Positions 50,376 through 58,993 of a stretch of 64,000 nucleotides of DNA are shown here, piece by piece. Below the pieces are notes generated by a model. That model was not told the origin of the DNA and ran no database searches. It was given only the letters and a program-made list of their open reading frames with translations. The stretch is from the NCBI GenBank assembly GCA_963803335.1, contig CAWDME010000007.1:186001-250000 (forward strand), in the 5' to 3' direction. The position numbers and the translations under genes are program-made. The stretch comes from DASSUW01 sp963803335 (lineage in GTDB: Bacteria > Actinomycetota > Thermoleophilia > Solirubrobacterales > Solirubrobacteraceae). Numbering within the stretch: the stretch's first letter is position 1; each line of letters opens with the position of its first letter.

Positions 50376-50391
50376 TAGCTTCGATCGTATG
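50376..50391 (+). promoter_or_regulatory. -10 element for leaderless ABC exporter mRNA
   Basis: TAGCTT at 50376-50381, 7 nt before the ATG at 50389. Confidence 0.55.
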
Positions 50392-51357
50392 ACGGATGAT
50401 GCGATCGTCGTCGACGGCCTCGAGAAGTCCTACGGGCCCGTCAAGGCGCTGGGAGGCGTCGACTTCGCGGCCCGCGCCGGCAGCGTGCTGGGCCTGCTCG
50501 GACCCAACGGGGCCGGCAAGACCACCGCGGTGCGGATCCTGGCCACGCTGCTCGAGCCCGACGCTGGTAGCGCGCGCGTCGCCGGCCTCGACGTCGTGCG
50601 TGATGCGGCCGCCCTGCGCGCGCAGATCGGCCTCGCCGGCCAGTACGCGGCGGTCGACGAGAACCTGACCGGGGTCGAGAACCTCGAGATGGTGGGCCGC
50701 CTCTACCACCTCGGCCGCCGGCAGTCGCGCGAGCGCGCGGACGAGCTGATCGAGCGCTTCGACCTCACGGAGGCGGCGAAGCGCCCGGCCAAGACCTACT
50801 CCGGCGGCATGCGCCGCCGGCTCGACCTCGCCGCCGCGCTCGTGGCGCAGCCGCCGGTCCTGTTCCTCGACGAGCCGACCACCGGGCTCGACCCGCGCGG
50901 GCGGCTCGGCATGTGGGAGACGATCGAGGCGCGCGTCGCCGCCGGCACCACGGTGCTGCTCACAACCCAGTACCTCGACGAGGCGGACCGGCTCGCCGAC
51001 CAAATCGTCGTGATCGACCACGGGCGCGTGATCGCCGAGGGCACCTCCGATGATCTGAAGAGCCAGATCGGCGGCGAGCGCGTGGAGATCCTCCTCGAGG
51101 ACGCGGCCGACGCGGACGCCGCGATCGCCGCGCTGGCGCCGATCTGCCTGGATCGCCCGAGCGTCGATGACGGCGTGGTGCGGGCGCCTGTCCGCCGGCG
51201 GCACGGGCTGATCCCCGACATCGTGCGCGCGCTCGACGATGGCGGCGTCGGCGTCGACGACATCGCCATCCACCGCCCGACGCTGGACGACGTGTTCATG
51301 GCGCTGACCGGCCATGCCGCCGAGGACGAGCCGACGGAAGCGGAGGTGGCGGCATGA
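50389..51357 (+). CDS. ABC transporter ATPase, DrrA-like
   Basis: A 322-residue ATPase of the daunorubicin-resistance type. Walker A is LLGPNGAGKTTAVRIL near residue 38, the signature TYSGGMRRRLDLAAALV near 135, Walker B PPVLFLDEPTTGLDPRG, and the D/H-loop TTVLLTTQYLDEADRLAD. The C-terminal ~90 residues are the DrrA-specific extension (HRPTLDDVFMALTGH). It should energise export of a drug, lipid or polymer through the adjoining permease, with which it overlaps by ATGA. Confidence 0.94.
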   Translation: MTDDAIVVDGLEKSYGPVKALGGVDFAARAGSVLGLLGPNGAGKTTAVRILATLLEPDAGSARVAGLDVVRDAAALRAQIGLAGQYAAVDENLTGVENLEMVGRLYHLGRRQSRERADELIERFDLTEAAKRPAKTYSGGMRRRLDLAAALVAQPPVLFLDEPTTGLDPRGRLGMWETIEARVAAGTTVLLTTQYLDEADRLADQIVVIDHGRVIAEGTSDDLKSQIGGERVEILLEDAADADAAIAALAPICLDRPSVDDGVVRAPVRRRHGLIPDIVRALDDGGVGVDDIAIHRPTLDDVFMALTGHAAEDEPTEAEVAA

Positions 51358-52130
51358 GCGCGTTTGCGATGACACTCGAGGACACGCTCGTCCTGGCCGC
51401 CCGCAACCTCAAGCGGATCCCCCGCCAGCCCGACCTGCTGATTGCCTACACGGTCCAGCCGGTGATGTTCGTGCTGCTGTTCGTCTACGTGTTCGGCGGC
51501 GCGATCACGACGCCCGGCTTCGACTACGTCGACTTCCTGATGCCCGGCATCATCGTCCAGTCGATCGCGTTCGGCGGGTTCGTCACCGCGCTTGGGCTCG
51601 CTGAGGACGTCAAGAAGGGCCTGATCGACCGCTTCCGCTCGCTGCCGATGTCGCGCGCGGCCGTGCTGCTCGGGCGCACCGGATCTGATGTGCCGCTCAA
51701 CTGCCTGTCGCTGTGCGTGCTGCTCGCCGTCGGGTTTGCGGCCGGCTTCAACTTCATCGGCGCGACCGTCGGCGAGGTGGCGCTCGGGATCGTGCTGCTG
51801 CTCCTGCTCGGCTACGCGTTCTCGTGGATCTTCGCGCTCGTCGGCCTGTTCTCGTCCACGCCGGAGACAGCCAACTCGATCGGCTTCACGCTGATCTTCC
51901 CGCTGACCTTCGCGTCGTCGATCTTCGTCCCGGCGGCCTCGATGCCGGATGGCCTGCGCCAGTTCGCGGAGGCCAACCCGTTCACGACGTGGGCCGACGC
52001 GGTGCGCTCGCTGTGGCTGAACACGCCGGCGAATTCCGACGTGTGGATGGCGTTCGTCTGGTGCTTCGCGCTGATCGCCGTGTTCGCGCCGCTCGCCGTG
52101 GCGCGCTACCGGCGTGTCGTCGCGCGATAG
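51354..52130 (+). CDS. ABC transporter permease, DrrB-like (ABC-2 type)
   Basis: A 258-residue membrane protein with six helices. It has the typical DrrB pattern: amphipathic start (LAARNLKRIPRQPDLLI), VMFVLLFVYVFGGAI, GLAEDVKKGLIDRFRSLPMSR and the ABC-2 motif FANPFTTWADAVRSLW-like segment near the end (QFAEANPFTTWADAVRSLW). It pairs with the ATPase upstream to form an exporter. Substrate is unknown. The next gene, a secreted glycosidase, starts 16 bp later, so it may be co-transcribed. Confidence 0.92.
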   Translation: MSAFAMTLEDTLVLAARNLKRIPRQPDLLIAYTVQPVMFVLLFVYVFGGAITTPGFDYVDFLMPGIIVQSIAFGGFVTALGLAEDVKKGLIDRFRSLPMSRAAVLLGRTGSDVPLNCLSLCVLLAVGFAAGFNFIGATVGEVALGIVLLLLLGYAFSWIFALVGLFSSTPETANSIGFTLIFPLTFASSIFVPAASMPDGLRQFAEANPFTTWADAVRSLWLNTPANSDVWMAFVWCFALIAVFAPLAVARYRRVVAR

Positions 52131-52146
52131 CGGGCATGACATACCC

Positions 52147-54000
52147 ATGCGGGGGAGACTGCTTGCGGCGCTGACCGCCGCTTTGACGATGCTTCCGGCG
52201 TCGGCCGCGATGGCCGCGCCGAAGGCGCACGTGTGGGTGACGACGCCCGACGGCGCGCAGCGGATGAACGACAACGGCACCGTGGCGTTCGCGCGCGGCG
52301 GGTCCGACGAGCTGACGATCAGCGTCGACCCGAGCCACAAGTACCAGCGGATGGACGGCTTCGGCGCCTCGATCACCGACTCGTCGGCATCGCTGCTGGC
52401 GGGCCTGGACCCAGCCGTCCGGCGCGCGACGATGCGCAGCCTGTTCGCGCGCGATGGGCTGTCGTTCCTGCGCCAGCCGATGGGCGCCTCGGACTTCGTG
52501 GACGGCCCGCACTACACGTACGACGACGTGCCCGCCGGGCAGACCGACTACGGGCTGCGGCGCTTCTCGATCGCGCACGACAAGCGGCAGATCCTGCCGC
52601 TGGTGCGCGAGGCCCTGGCGCTCAACCCGAAGCTCAAGGTGATGGCGACGCCGTGGAGCCCGCCGGCGTGGATGAAGACCAACCAGTCGCTGATCGGCGG
52701 CCGGCTGATCGACTCGCCGCGGATCTACGCGACCTACGCGCAGTACTTCGTGGAGTTCATCAAGGCCTACCGGCGTGAGGGCGTGCCGATCTACGCGGTC
52801 ACCGTCCAGAACGAGCCGCAGAACCGCAACCCGAGCGGCTACCCCGGCGCCGACGTGCCGGTCGCCCAGGAGGCGAAGCTCATCAACGAGCTCGGGCCGC
52901 GGCTGCGGCGCGCGGGCCTGCGCACGAAGATCTTCGGCTACGACCACAACTGGGCCGAGCATCCGAACGACATCGCGTCGACGCCGCCCGGCGAGGATCC
53001 CGAGACCGAGTACCCGACCAAGCTGCTGAACACGAGCGCCGGCCGCTGGATCGCCGGCACCGCGTTCCACTGCTATGCCGGCGACCAGGTCCGCCAGACG
53101 CAGCTGCAGGAGGCGTTCCCGGACAAGGGCGTCTGGTTCACCGAGTGCTCGGGCTCGCACGGGCCGACCGACCCGCCCGCCCAGGTGTTCTCCGACACGC
53201 TGAAGTGGCACAGCCGCAACCTCGTGCTCGGCGTGCCGCGCAACTGGGGCAAGACCGTCGTCAACTGGAACCTCGCGCTGGACCCGGCGGGCGGCCCGCA
53301 CAACGGCGGCTGCGACACGTGCACCGGCGTGGTCACGGTCAACGGCGACACGGTCACCGAGAACGCGGAGTACTACACGCTCGGCCACCTCGCCCGCTTC
53401 GTGCAACCCGGCGCCGAGCGGATCGCCAGCACGTCGTTCGGGACGACCGGCTGGAACGGCCAGATCATGGACGCCGCGTTCCGCAACCGCGACGGCACGA
53501 CCGCGCTCGTCGTCCACAATGAGAACGACGATCCGCGCACGTTCGCGGTCGCCGAGGGCGGCTATTCGTTCGCGTATACGCTGCCCGGCGGCGCGCTCGC
53601 GACCTTCACCTGGCGCGACATCGACGACGGGCGCGAGCTGGTGCCCGCGCACGGGACCACGCCGGACACCACGAGCGCATTCGACGACGACGCCACGACG
53701 CGCTGGACGACCGGCGCGGCGCAGCAGCCGGGGCAGTCGCTGGTGGCCGATCTCGATCGCGCGCGCACGGTGAACCGTGTGGTGCTCGACACCGGCGTCG
53801 ACCGCGGCGACTACCCGCGGGGCTACACGCTCGCGCTGAGCGACGACGGGACGCACTGGCGCGACGTCGCCTCCGGCGCCGGGAGCGGCCAGCTGACGAC
53901 GATCGACTTCCGGCCGGCACGCGCGCGCTACCTGCGGGTCACGCAGACCGGCAGCGCGCCGAACTGGTGGTCGGTCGCCGAGGTGCGCGTCAGCCGCTGA
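52147..54000 (+). CDS. Secreted GH30 glycosidase (glucosylceramidase-like) with C-terminal discoidin-type domain
   Basis: A 617-residue secreted enzyme. A signal peptide (LLAALTAALTMLPASAAMA) covers ~1-23. The GH30 barrel has IDPSHKYQRMDGFGASITDSSA-like start, the acid/base Glu223 in TVQNEPQNR and nucleophile Glu333 in WFTECSGSHG. The beta side-domain follows (AEYYTLGHLARFVQPGA). Residues ~480-617 are an F5/8-type (CBM32-like) carbohydrate-binding domain (YLRVTQTGSAPNWWSVAEVRV). Family members cleave beta-glucosides or xylans; the true substrate cannot be read. Convergent with a pseudogene, 11 bp overlap. Confidence 0.88.
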   Translation: MRGRLLAALTAALTMLPASAAMAAPKAHVWVTTPDGAQRMNDNGTVAFARGGSDELTISVDPSHKYQRMDGFGASITDSSASLLAGLDPAVRRATMRSLFARDGLSFLRQPMGASDFVDGPHYTYDDVPAGQTDYGLRRFSIAHDKRQILPLVREALALNPKLKVMATPWSPPAWMKTNQSLIGGRLIDSPRIYATYAQYFVEFIKAYRREGVPIYAVTVQNEPQNRNPSGYPGADVPVAQEAKLINELGPRLRRAGLRTKIFGYDHNWAEHPNDIASTPPGEDPETEYPTKLLNTSAGRWIAGTAFHCYAGDQVRQTQLQEAFPDKGVWFTECSGSHGPTDPPAQVFSDTLKWHSRNLVLGVPRNWGKTVVNWNLALDPAGGPHNGGCDTCTGVVTVNGDTVTENAEYYTLGHLARFVQPGAERIASTSFGTTGWNGQIMDAAFRNRDGTTALVVHNENDDPRTFAVAEGGYSFAYTLPGGALATFTWRDIDDGRELVPAHGTTPDTTSAFDDDATTRWTTGAAQQPGQSLVADLDRARTVNRVVLDTGVDRGDYPRGYTLALSDDGTHWRDVASGAGSGQLTTIDFRPARARYLRVTQTGSAPNWWSVAEVRVSR

Positions 54001-54435
54001 AGCGGGTCCGCACGCTGAGCCGGCCGGCAGGCCGTGAGAAGCGCACCTTCACGAGCCTGCCGGTCGCGACGCGCACGGTCTTGTGCGCGACCGGCTTGCC
54101 GTTGCGCCGCAGCGTGACGGTCAGCCGGCCCGGCCGCGGCGCGCAGGCGGTGACCGTCACCGTGTGCCCGCGCGGCTTGAGCTTCGGCTTGGAGCGGCAC
54201 GCGGCCGCCGTCGTCCACACGGGCTGGCCGCCGCCGCGGAGCACGCGCCGCGCCTTGCCGCCGCCGGCGCTCACCACGTAGACGTCGCCATGTACGTGCC
54301 GCCGTCGTGCGTGAGGCGCGTGCGCGCCGAGCCGTCGGGCGCCGCGCGGCACACGTTCGTGCCGCAGCGGTAGATCAGCGCGTCCGCCTGGGCGCCGGCC
54401 GGGCACGCCAGACCGCCGGCGACCGCCATGAGCAC
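53990..54435 (-). pseudogene. Remnant of a secreted TolB/PD40-propeller-type protein, internally deleted and frameshifted
   Basis: The 5' part (GTG 54435 / ATG 54429) encodes a short signal-like stretch (MAVAGGLACPAGAQA) and the start of a propeller protein (LIYRCGTNVC, RTRLTHDGGTY), ending in a stop soon after (MATSTW). A different frame then encodes the end of the same kind of protein: DVYVVSAGGGKARRVLRGGGQP and a C-terminal beta-domain (LTVTLRRNGKPVAHKTVRV) to 53990. The blades normally lying between are gone. It sits directly behind the ECF sigma gene at 54462, a pairing that suggests a former co-regulated gene. Confidence 0.72.
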
Positions 54436-54461
54436 GAAGCGCGAAGGCCCACTGCCGCGGA

Positions 54462-55022
54462 TTACGCACGCGGCTGCGTTTCGGCTCGGTCGATCTCACG
54501 CCGCAGCCGCCCGAGTGCCCGTGCGCGGGTGGGGCCGATCGATCCGATCGGCATGCCGAGCGCGGCGCTGATCTCCGTGTAGCTGGGCGGCGGATCGGCG
54601 GCCAGCATCCGCAGCAGCGCCTGGTCGCGCTGCCCGAGGCGCACGAACGCGCCCCACAGCTGGGCATCGCGCTCTTCCGCGAGCAGCGCGTCGTCGAGCT
54701 CGGGACTTTCGTCGGCGCGGTCCGGCGTCTCGGCGCAGGGCACGACGCGGCCCGCGTCGCGCAGCACGCGCAGGCATTCACGGCGTGCCGTCGTGGCGAG
54801 CCATCCGCACAGCGCCGCCGGGTCGCGGAGCCCGTTCAGGTGGACGACGAGCTTGAGCCACGTGGCCTGCGCCACGTCCGCCGCGTCGGCGTCGTACAGC
54901 CGATGCGACCGCGCGACCGATGCGACGAGGCCGGCGTAGCGGCGCACGAGCTCCTCCCACGCCTGCGGGTCGCCTTGGCGCGCGTCATGGACGAGATCTG
55001 GGATCGAGACGGCGGCGTGCAT
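54462..55022 (-). CDS. ECF-type RNA polymerase sigma factor
   Basis: A 186-residue sigma-70 family protein. Region 2 is at ~20-85 (WEELVRRYAGLVASVARSH, DAADVAQATWLKLVVHL, AALCGWLATTARRECLRVLR), region 4 at ~125-180 (LGQRDQALLRMLAADPPPSYTEISAALGMPIGSIGPTRARALGRLRRE). No anti-sigma gene adjoins it. It starts 175 bp behind the P450 stop on the same strand and could be read through from that operon. An upstream frame starting at ATG 55141 has a ribosome-binding site (AGAGGG) and overlaps this gene; see rejected items. Confidence 0.9.
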   Translation of the reverse strand: MHAAVSIPDLVHDARQGDPQAWEELVRRYAGLVASVARSHRLYDADAADVAQATWLKLVVHLNGLRDPAALCGWLATTARRECLRVLRDAGRVVPCAETPDRADESPELDDALLAEERDAQLWGAFVRLGQRDQALLRMLAADPPPSYTEISAALGMPIGSIGPTRARALGRLRREIDRAETQPRA

Positions 55023-55197
55023 GTGCGCACCATCCGGGCCGCCGGTTGCAGCTCGCCTGCAAGAACATTGCAGCCGTCAAGGCGCTCGAACAGGCTCCGC
55101 AGCGCTTCGAGCAGCTGCGCATCAGTCGCGTAGCGATGCATCTGACCCTCTTTCGTTCCGAGGCGCCGGTCCTGGCGTCCTCGACCTTAAGAGCGGT

Positions 55198-56484
55198 TCA
55201 GGGCGCGCTTGATACGTGGGGGTCGAAGGTCACCATGAGCTGCCGCGGGAACGGGCCGTCCATCTCGAGTGGCGAGTGCCGCCGAACACCCGGATGGCGC
55301 AGCAGGGCGGCCGCGATCTCCTGCATCTGCACGTACGCGACGGCCTTACCGAGGCAGCGGTGCGTGTCGCGACCAAAGTGCAGGTACTCGTCCCAGGGGC
55401 GGCCGGCGTGGAACGCGCCGGCGTCCGGAATCCCGTGCGTGTCCACCATCGCGGCCGTGAGAATGAGCATCAGCTTGCTGTCGCGGCGGATCGTGTGTCG
55501 CCCGAGCTGCGCCTCGCGGGTGCACACGCGCTCGAGTGCGGGCATCGACGGCCGGAACCGCAGCGCCTCGAACACGATCTGCCCGACCCTCACTACGCCC
55601 GCGTGCTGCGCTGCGAGCTGGGCGCGCTCGAGCTCGGCTGACCGCCGCGGGTCCAGCAACTCGTCGAAGGCGTACGCCATCGTCCGGGAGATCGACGTGA
55701 CCCAGGCGACCGTGACGCCCAGCAGGTCGTCGACCAGCTCGTCGTCCTCGAGCTCGTTCGCAGTGAGAAGGCGGTCCAGGACGTCGCGGCCCTGCTGCAG
55801 CGCGTGGGGCGGCGCGGCGCGGCGGTTGGCCACGATCACCTCGATGTACTCACGCAGTCGCGGCGTGGCGGCTTCCCCGCGGTTGCGGACCTTGGGGTCC
55901 TTGAACGGGTTGATGAAGATGTCGCGCGAGATGGCCCGCGCGTCGGCGATCTGCTCCTGCGTCAGGGCCGGTCCGCTCCAGAGCACCGCGGGAGCCGTAC
56001 GCGCCAGCACCCGGTCGGTCAGCCGCGCCACCACGTCGATCTCGCCGGGAAACGCCGCCAGCTCCTCCGCGGCGAACGTGCGGGTGTCTTCCGCCAGCCT
56101 CTGCCGATCGATGCCGTCGAACGCGGCCCACAGGGCGTCGGACTGGCGGTCGTACGCGTCCGACCGGTTCATGCCGAGGATGAACGGCGTGCCGAGCTGC
56201 TCCATCCGCTTGAGGTAAGTCATGCCGAACTCGCGATCGCGCCTCAGGACGTCGACGACGTCGTGGTACCGCGTCACCCAGCGGCCGCCGGGCTGACAGC
56301 ACACCGGCAGGTGTGGCACCACGCGTGCGCAGAGGCGCGATCGGAACATCCAGCGGACGACCGGGACCACGGCGGCGAGCACAGCGCGCCGGGCCATCTG
56401 GCGCCCGTCCCGAACCCACGCGTGGAACCTCCGCCGGGTACGAGCCAAGCGGTCGCGGAACCACAGCCAGCGGTGGCGCGTCAC
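55198..56484 (-). CDS. Cytochrome P450
   Basis: A 428-residue P450. The haem-ligand loop is FGRDTHRCLGKAVAYVQM with Cys377, and the K-helix EXXR is EALRFRP. The N-terminus has a basic/hydrophobic segment (RRAVLAAVVPVVRWMF), possibly a weak membrane contact. The I-helix lacks the usual AGxDT: the equivalent stretch reads GVTVAWVTSISRTMAY, so oxygen activation may differ, as in peroxide-using or dehydratase-like P450s. No ferredoxin or reductase gene lies nearby. GTG start overlaps the DyP stop (GTGA). Confidence 0.88.
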   Translation of the reverse strand: MTRHRWLWFRDRLARTRRRFHAWVRDGRQMARRAVLAAVVPVVRWMFRSRLCARVVPHLPVCCQPGGRWVTRYHDVVDVLRRDREFGMTYLKRMEQLGTPFILGMNRSDAYDRQSDALWAAFDGIDRQRLAEDTRTFAAEELAAFPGEIDVVARLTDRVLARTAPAVLWSGPALTQEQIADARAISRDIFINPFKDPKVRNRGEAATPRLREYIEVIVANRRAAPPHALQQGRDVLDRLLTANELEDDELVDDLLGVTVAWVTSISRTMAYAFDELLDPRRSAELERAQLAAQHAGVVRVGQIVFEALRFRPSMPALERVCTREAQLGRHTIRRDSKLMLILTAAMVDTHGIPDAGAFHAGRPWDEYLHFGRDTHRCLGKAVAYVQMQEIAAALLRHPGVRRHSPLEMDGPFPRQLMVTFDPHVSSAP

Positions 56485-57857
56485 GTGCCCGCCTCAGCGC
56501 CGAGCCGGCGGAGCCCCTCCAGGCTCGGCACAAACAGGTACTCACCGCCGCGCGTCGTCACGAGCGGGTCGTGATGACCGTCCGGCCGGAACCACACGGG
56601 CGGATCGGCGTCGATCGTCATCGCCGGCTTGCCAGTGCGATCGGTGAGCAGGTCGCCGTGCTGGAGCCCGAACGCGTCGCCTTTCGTGAGCCAGCCGTTC
56701 ACCACCTCGAACTGCCGGGCGATGCTCGCGTTTAAGCACACGAACAGCAGCCCCCGCTCAGCCTCGTCGACCTCGCCTTTCGGCAGCGGGTCGCCGTACG
56801 GCATCCCGCGCCGGATGATGCGGTGCCGGCGCACACGGTCACCGCCACCCGGCAGCGAGTCGCGCGGGTTGGCCCGCCGGATGTGGGCGCCGATCGGGCA
56901 CTTGAAGCCGTCCCGGTCCGTGTAGTAGCGGAAGTCGTTCGTCCGCCACTTCGCGCCCGCCAGCTTCTTGTCGCGGCCGCCGGGCGAGAGCGTCAGCGGC
57001 GTGCCGTCGCGCCAGCGGCCCCCGATCTTGGCCGCCGCGAACTCCTGATTGCCGCTGAAGTGCTCGGCCGCAAGCTCTTCGAGTAGCGCGCGGAAGGCGA
57101 CGACGTTCTGGGCGAGCTTGCGGAACACCATGAACGTGCTGTTTCGCCCGTACGGCGGCGCCGGCGCGTCGGCGACTACACCGTCCTCGTCGGGATACCC
57201 GAGGACGAACTCACCCGGCGCCAGCGGGTGCCACTCGCGCGGAATCCAGAAGCGCCAGCCCTTGGGGCCCCCGACCGGCACTCCTTGTCCGGGATAGTCC
57301 GGTCCCGTCTGGCCGTCGATCGCCGGCTGGCCGAAGCCGTCGGCGAAGCCGAAGTGCTCGCGCGCCGCGCTGTCTCCGACGTGGCCCAGCTCGGGCCCTC
57401 CGGCGGTGGTCCCGGGGGCTGCGGCCACGAGTTCGCGCAGCAGTTTGAGCTTCTTGTCGCGCGCGGTGTCCGATTTCGCGTGGATGATCGCGAGGAGGTG
57501 GATCTCGCCGGCCTTCAGCCCGTCCTGCCATTTCGCCGGTGCGCTTTCACCCTTGTCGCCGAGCTTCTTGGCGCGGTCGGCCATGCCGGCGACGAACTCG
57601 TCGGGGAAGGTGTCGAGCACCTCGTGGGGAACAGCGAGCCGCCGGAGGCCCTCGTGGCTGAACGCGACGTTCAGCGTCGAGGGTGGCTTGCCGTTCCTCC
57701 ACGGCCGCGCGTTGGTGACCTCGGCGCGCAGGCCGTGCACCAGCGATCGTCCGGCCCGGGCGTCGTCGATTTGGACATTCACGTACGCGCAGTACTCGAG
57801 TCCGTAGCCCTGGAGGATGTTGCCCTGCAGGTCGGCCAGCTCGAGCTCGACGGTCAT
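56481..57857 (-). CDS. DyP-type peroxidase
   Basis: A 458-residue haem peroxidase of the dye-decolorising family. The GxxDG motif is in HFGFADGFGQPAID near residue 170, the proximal histidine is His325 in CPIGAHIRRANPRDS, and RRHRIIRRGMPYG with its distal-side arginine follows. FVCLNASIARQFEVV is the usual C-terminal core. No Tat signal is present (it begins MTVELELADLQGNILQGYG, typical of the cytosolic class). Its ATG overlaps the upstream stop as ATGA. It would use hydrogen peroxide to oxidise an organic partner. Confidence 0.93.
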   Translation of the reverse strand: MTVELELADLQGNILQGYGLEYCAYVNVQIDDARAGRSLVHGLRAEVTNARPWRNGKPPSTLNVAFSHEGLRRLAVPHEVLDTFPDEFVAGMADRAKKLGDKGESAPAKWQDGLKAGEIHLLAIIHAKSDTARDKKLKLLRELVAAAPGTTAGGPELGHVGDSAAREHFGFADGFGQPAIDGQTGPDYPGQGVPVGGPKGWRFWIPREWHPLAPGEFVLGYPDEDGVVADAPAPPYGRNSTFMVFRKLAQNVVAFRALLEELAAEHFSGNQEFAAAKIGGRWRDGTPLTLSPGGRDKKLAGAKWRTNDFRYYTDRDGFKCPIGAHIRRANPRDSLPGGGDRVRRHRIIRRGMPYGDPLPKGEVDEAERGLLFVCLNASIARQFEVVNGWLTKGDAFGLQHGDLLTDRTGKPAMTIDADPPVWFRPDGHHDPLVTTRGGEYLFVPSLEGLRRLGAEAGT

Positions 57858-58993
57858 CGGAGAGCCCTCGCGTGTGCAGTCAGGAAGCTCTGGACCTTCC
57901 GGCGGACGACATCCGGGGTCTCGTACTGCAGTTCTCGGGCGAGTGTCCGGGCGCCGTCGCGCAGTCGCAGCGCCGTCTGAACCTCGTGCACGGTCGCCCG
58001 GCCATACGGCCCGAAGAACGTGGTCGTGGTCAGCTGGCCGGAACGCAGCCAGCGGCGGAACGCCGCGGGCTCGGCGGCTCCGGAATCGGGCATGCCGGTG
58101 CACTGCCCCCAGATCGTTTTGACGTCCGTGGGGATGCTCGCGCACAGCCGCTCCAGGTACGCATCGACGTCGCTGTCGCCGACGCCGTCGACGATGCACG
58201 AGAACAAGAGATGTGGCGCCGGGTGCCGCGGCGCAGCGGCCCACGGGTCGAGGATCACCAGGCGGGCAAAATGCGTGCCGTGCACTCGCGCGAACGGGCT
58301 GGGGTCGCGCCCGAGCGCTGCGATCGTCGTGGCGAGGGCTTGCTTGTCGCCCTCGATCGGGTGGAGCACGGTGAGCCCGTACACCCGCCCCTTGCGGACG
58401 ACGTTGGTGTCACGGGCGTTGAACAGACTCGCGAGCGAGAAGCCTGGGCTGGGGGGCGGCGCTGGTGGGCGCCACAGGTCGTTCCAGCGCTTGGCGAACT
58501 TCTCCGGATTGGCCCTGCTGCCCGCGAGTCGCGACAGGTCGTCGCGCAGGTCCAGGGCCCGTCCGACGTCCGTGACGGTGGCCTTCGGATACGCGCTATA
58601 GAAGTGCGCCGCCTCGAAGTCGTGTTTGCGGATGTACTTGTTGAAACGCGTGGACGGCTGCGGGCCCGGGAAGCCGTCGGCCGTGCTCCAGATCCGCTTC
58701 ATGTGCTGCGGCACGACGTACGAGAACACGTCGATGTACTCGTCGAACCCGCCGTTGAAGTGGCTCTCGAAGTAGATGTACGCGTGGTCGGGATCGACGT
58801 CCGTCACCAGCGCGGTCCGCGCGAAGTAGATGAACGAGAGCGGAGCCAGGGCCCGTGGCGGCCCGAGCACCCGGCGGGCCCAGAACATCAATCGCGGCTG
58901 CCAGACGCGGTTGTGCGGCAGCGGGGCCAGCGTCGTCAGCGCCGACGCCACGCCGCACACGTTGCCGGGCGATGCCGTCTCCCACGCCTTCAT
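57854..58993 (-). CDS. Internally duplicated protein of unknown function in the DyP-P450 operon
   Basis: A 379-residue protein with no recognised family. Two repeats align: ~70-165 (HAYIYFESHFNGGFDEYIDVF, VPQHMKRIWSTADGFPG, AAHFYSAYPKATVTDVGRAL) and ~255-350 (HLLFSCIVDGVGDSDVDAYL, IPTDVKTIWGQCTGMPD, TTFFGPYGRATVHEVQTAL). Each looks like an alpha/beta unit of dimeric-barrel type, which is also the DyP fold. A hydrophobic stretch (PLSFIYFARTALV) lies near 52. It may be a haem-free peroxidase relative, a partner or a delivery protein. Coupled on both sides by ATGA overlaps. Confidence 0.8.
   Translation of the reverse strand: MKAWETASPGNVCGVASALTTLAPLPHNRVWQPRLMFWARRVLGPPRALAPLSFIYFARTALVTDVDPDHAYIYFESHFNGGFDEYIDVFSYVVPQHMKRIWSTADGFPGPQPSTRFNKYIRKHDFEAAHFYSAYPKATVTDVGRALDLRDDLSRLAGSRANPEKFAKRWNDLWRPPAPPPSPGFSLASLFNARDTNVVRKGRVYGLTVLHPIEGDKQALATTIAALGRDPSPFARVHGTHFARLVILDPWAAAPRHPAPHLLFSCIVDGVGDSDVDAYLERLCASIPTDVKTIWGQCTGMPDSGAAEPAAFRRWLRSGQLTTTTFFGPYGRATVHEVQTALRLRDGARTLARELQYETPDVVRRKVQSFLTAHARALR

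Noticed and set aside
54836..55141. Minus-strand frame from ATG 55141 with an AGAGGG ribosome-binding site, beginning MHRYATDAQLLEALRSLF
   Set aside because: Only its first ~45 residues look protein-like. The rest runs through the sigma gene in a shadow frame. It could be a leader peptide, but there is not enough to call it.
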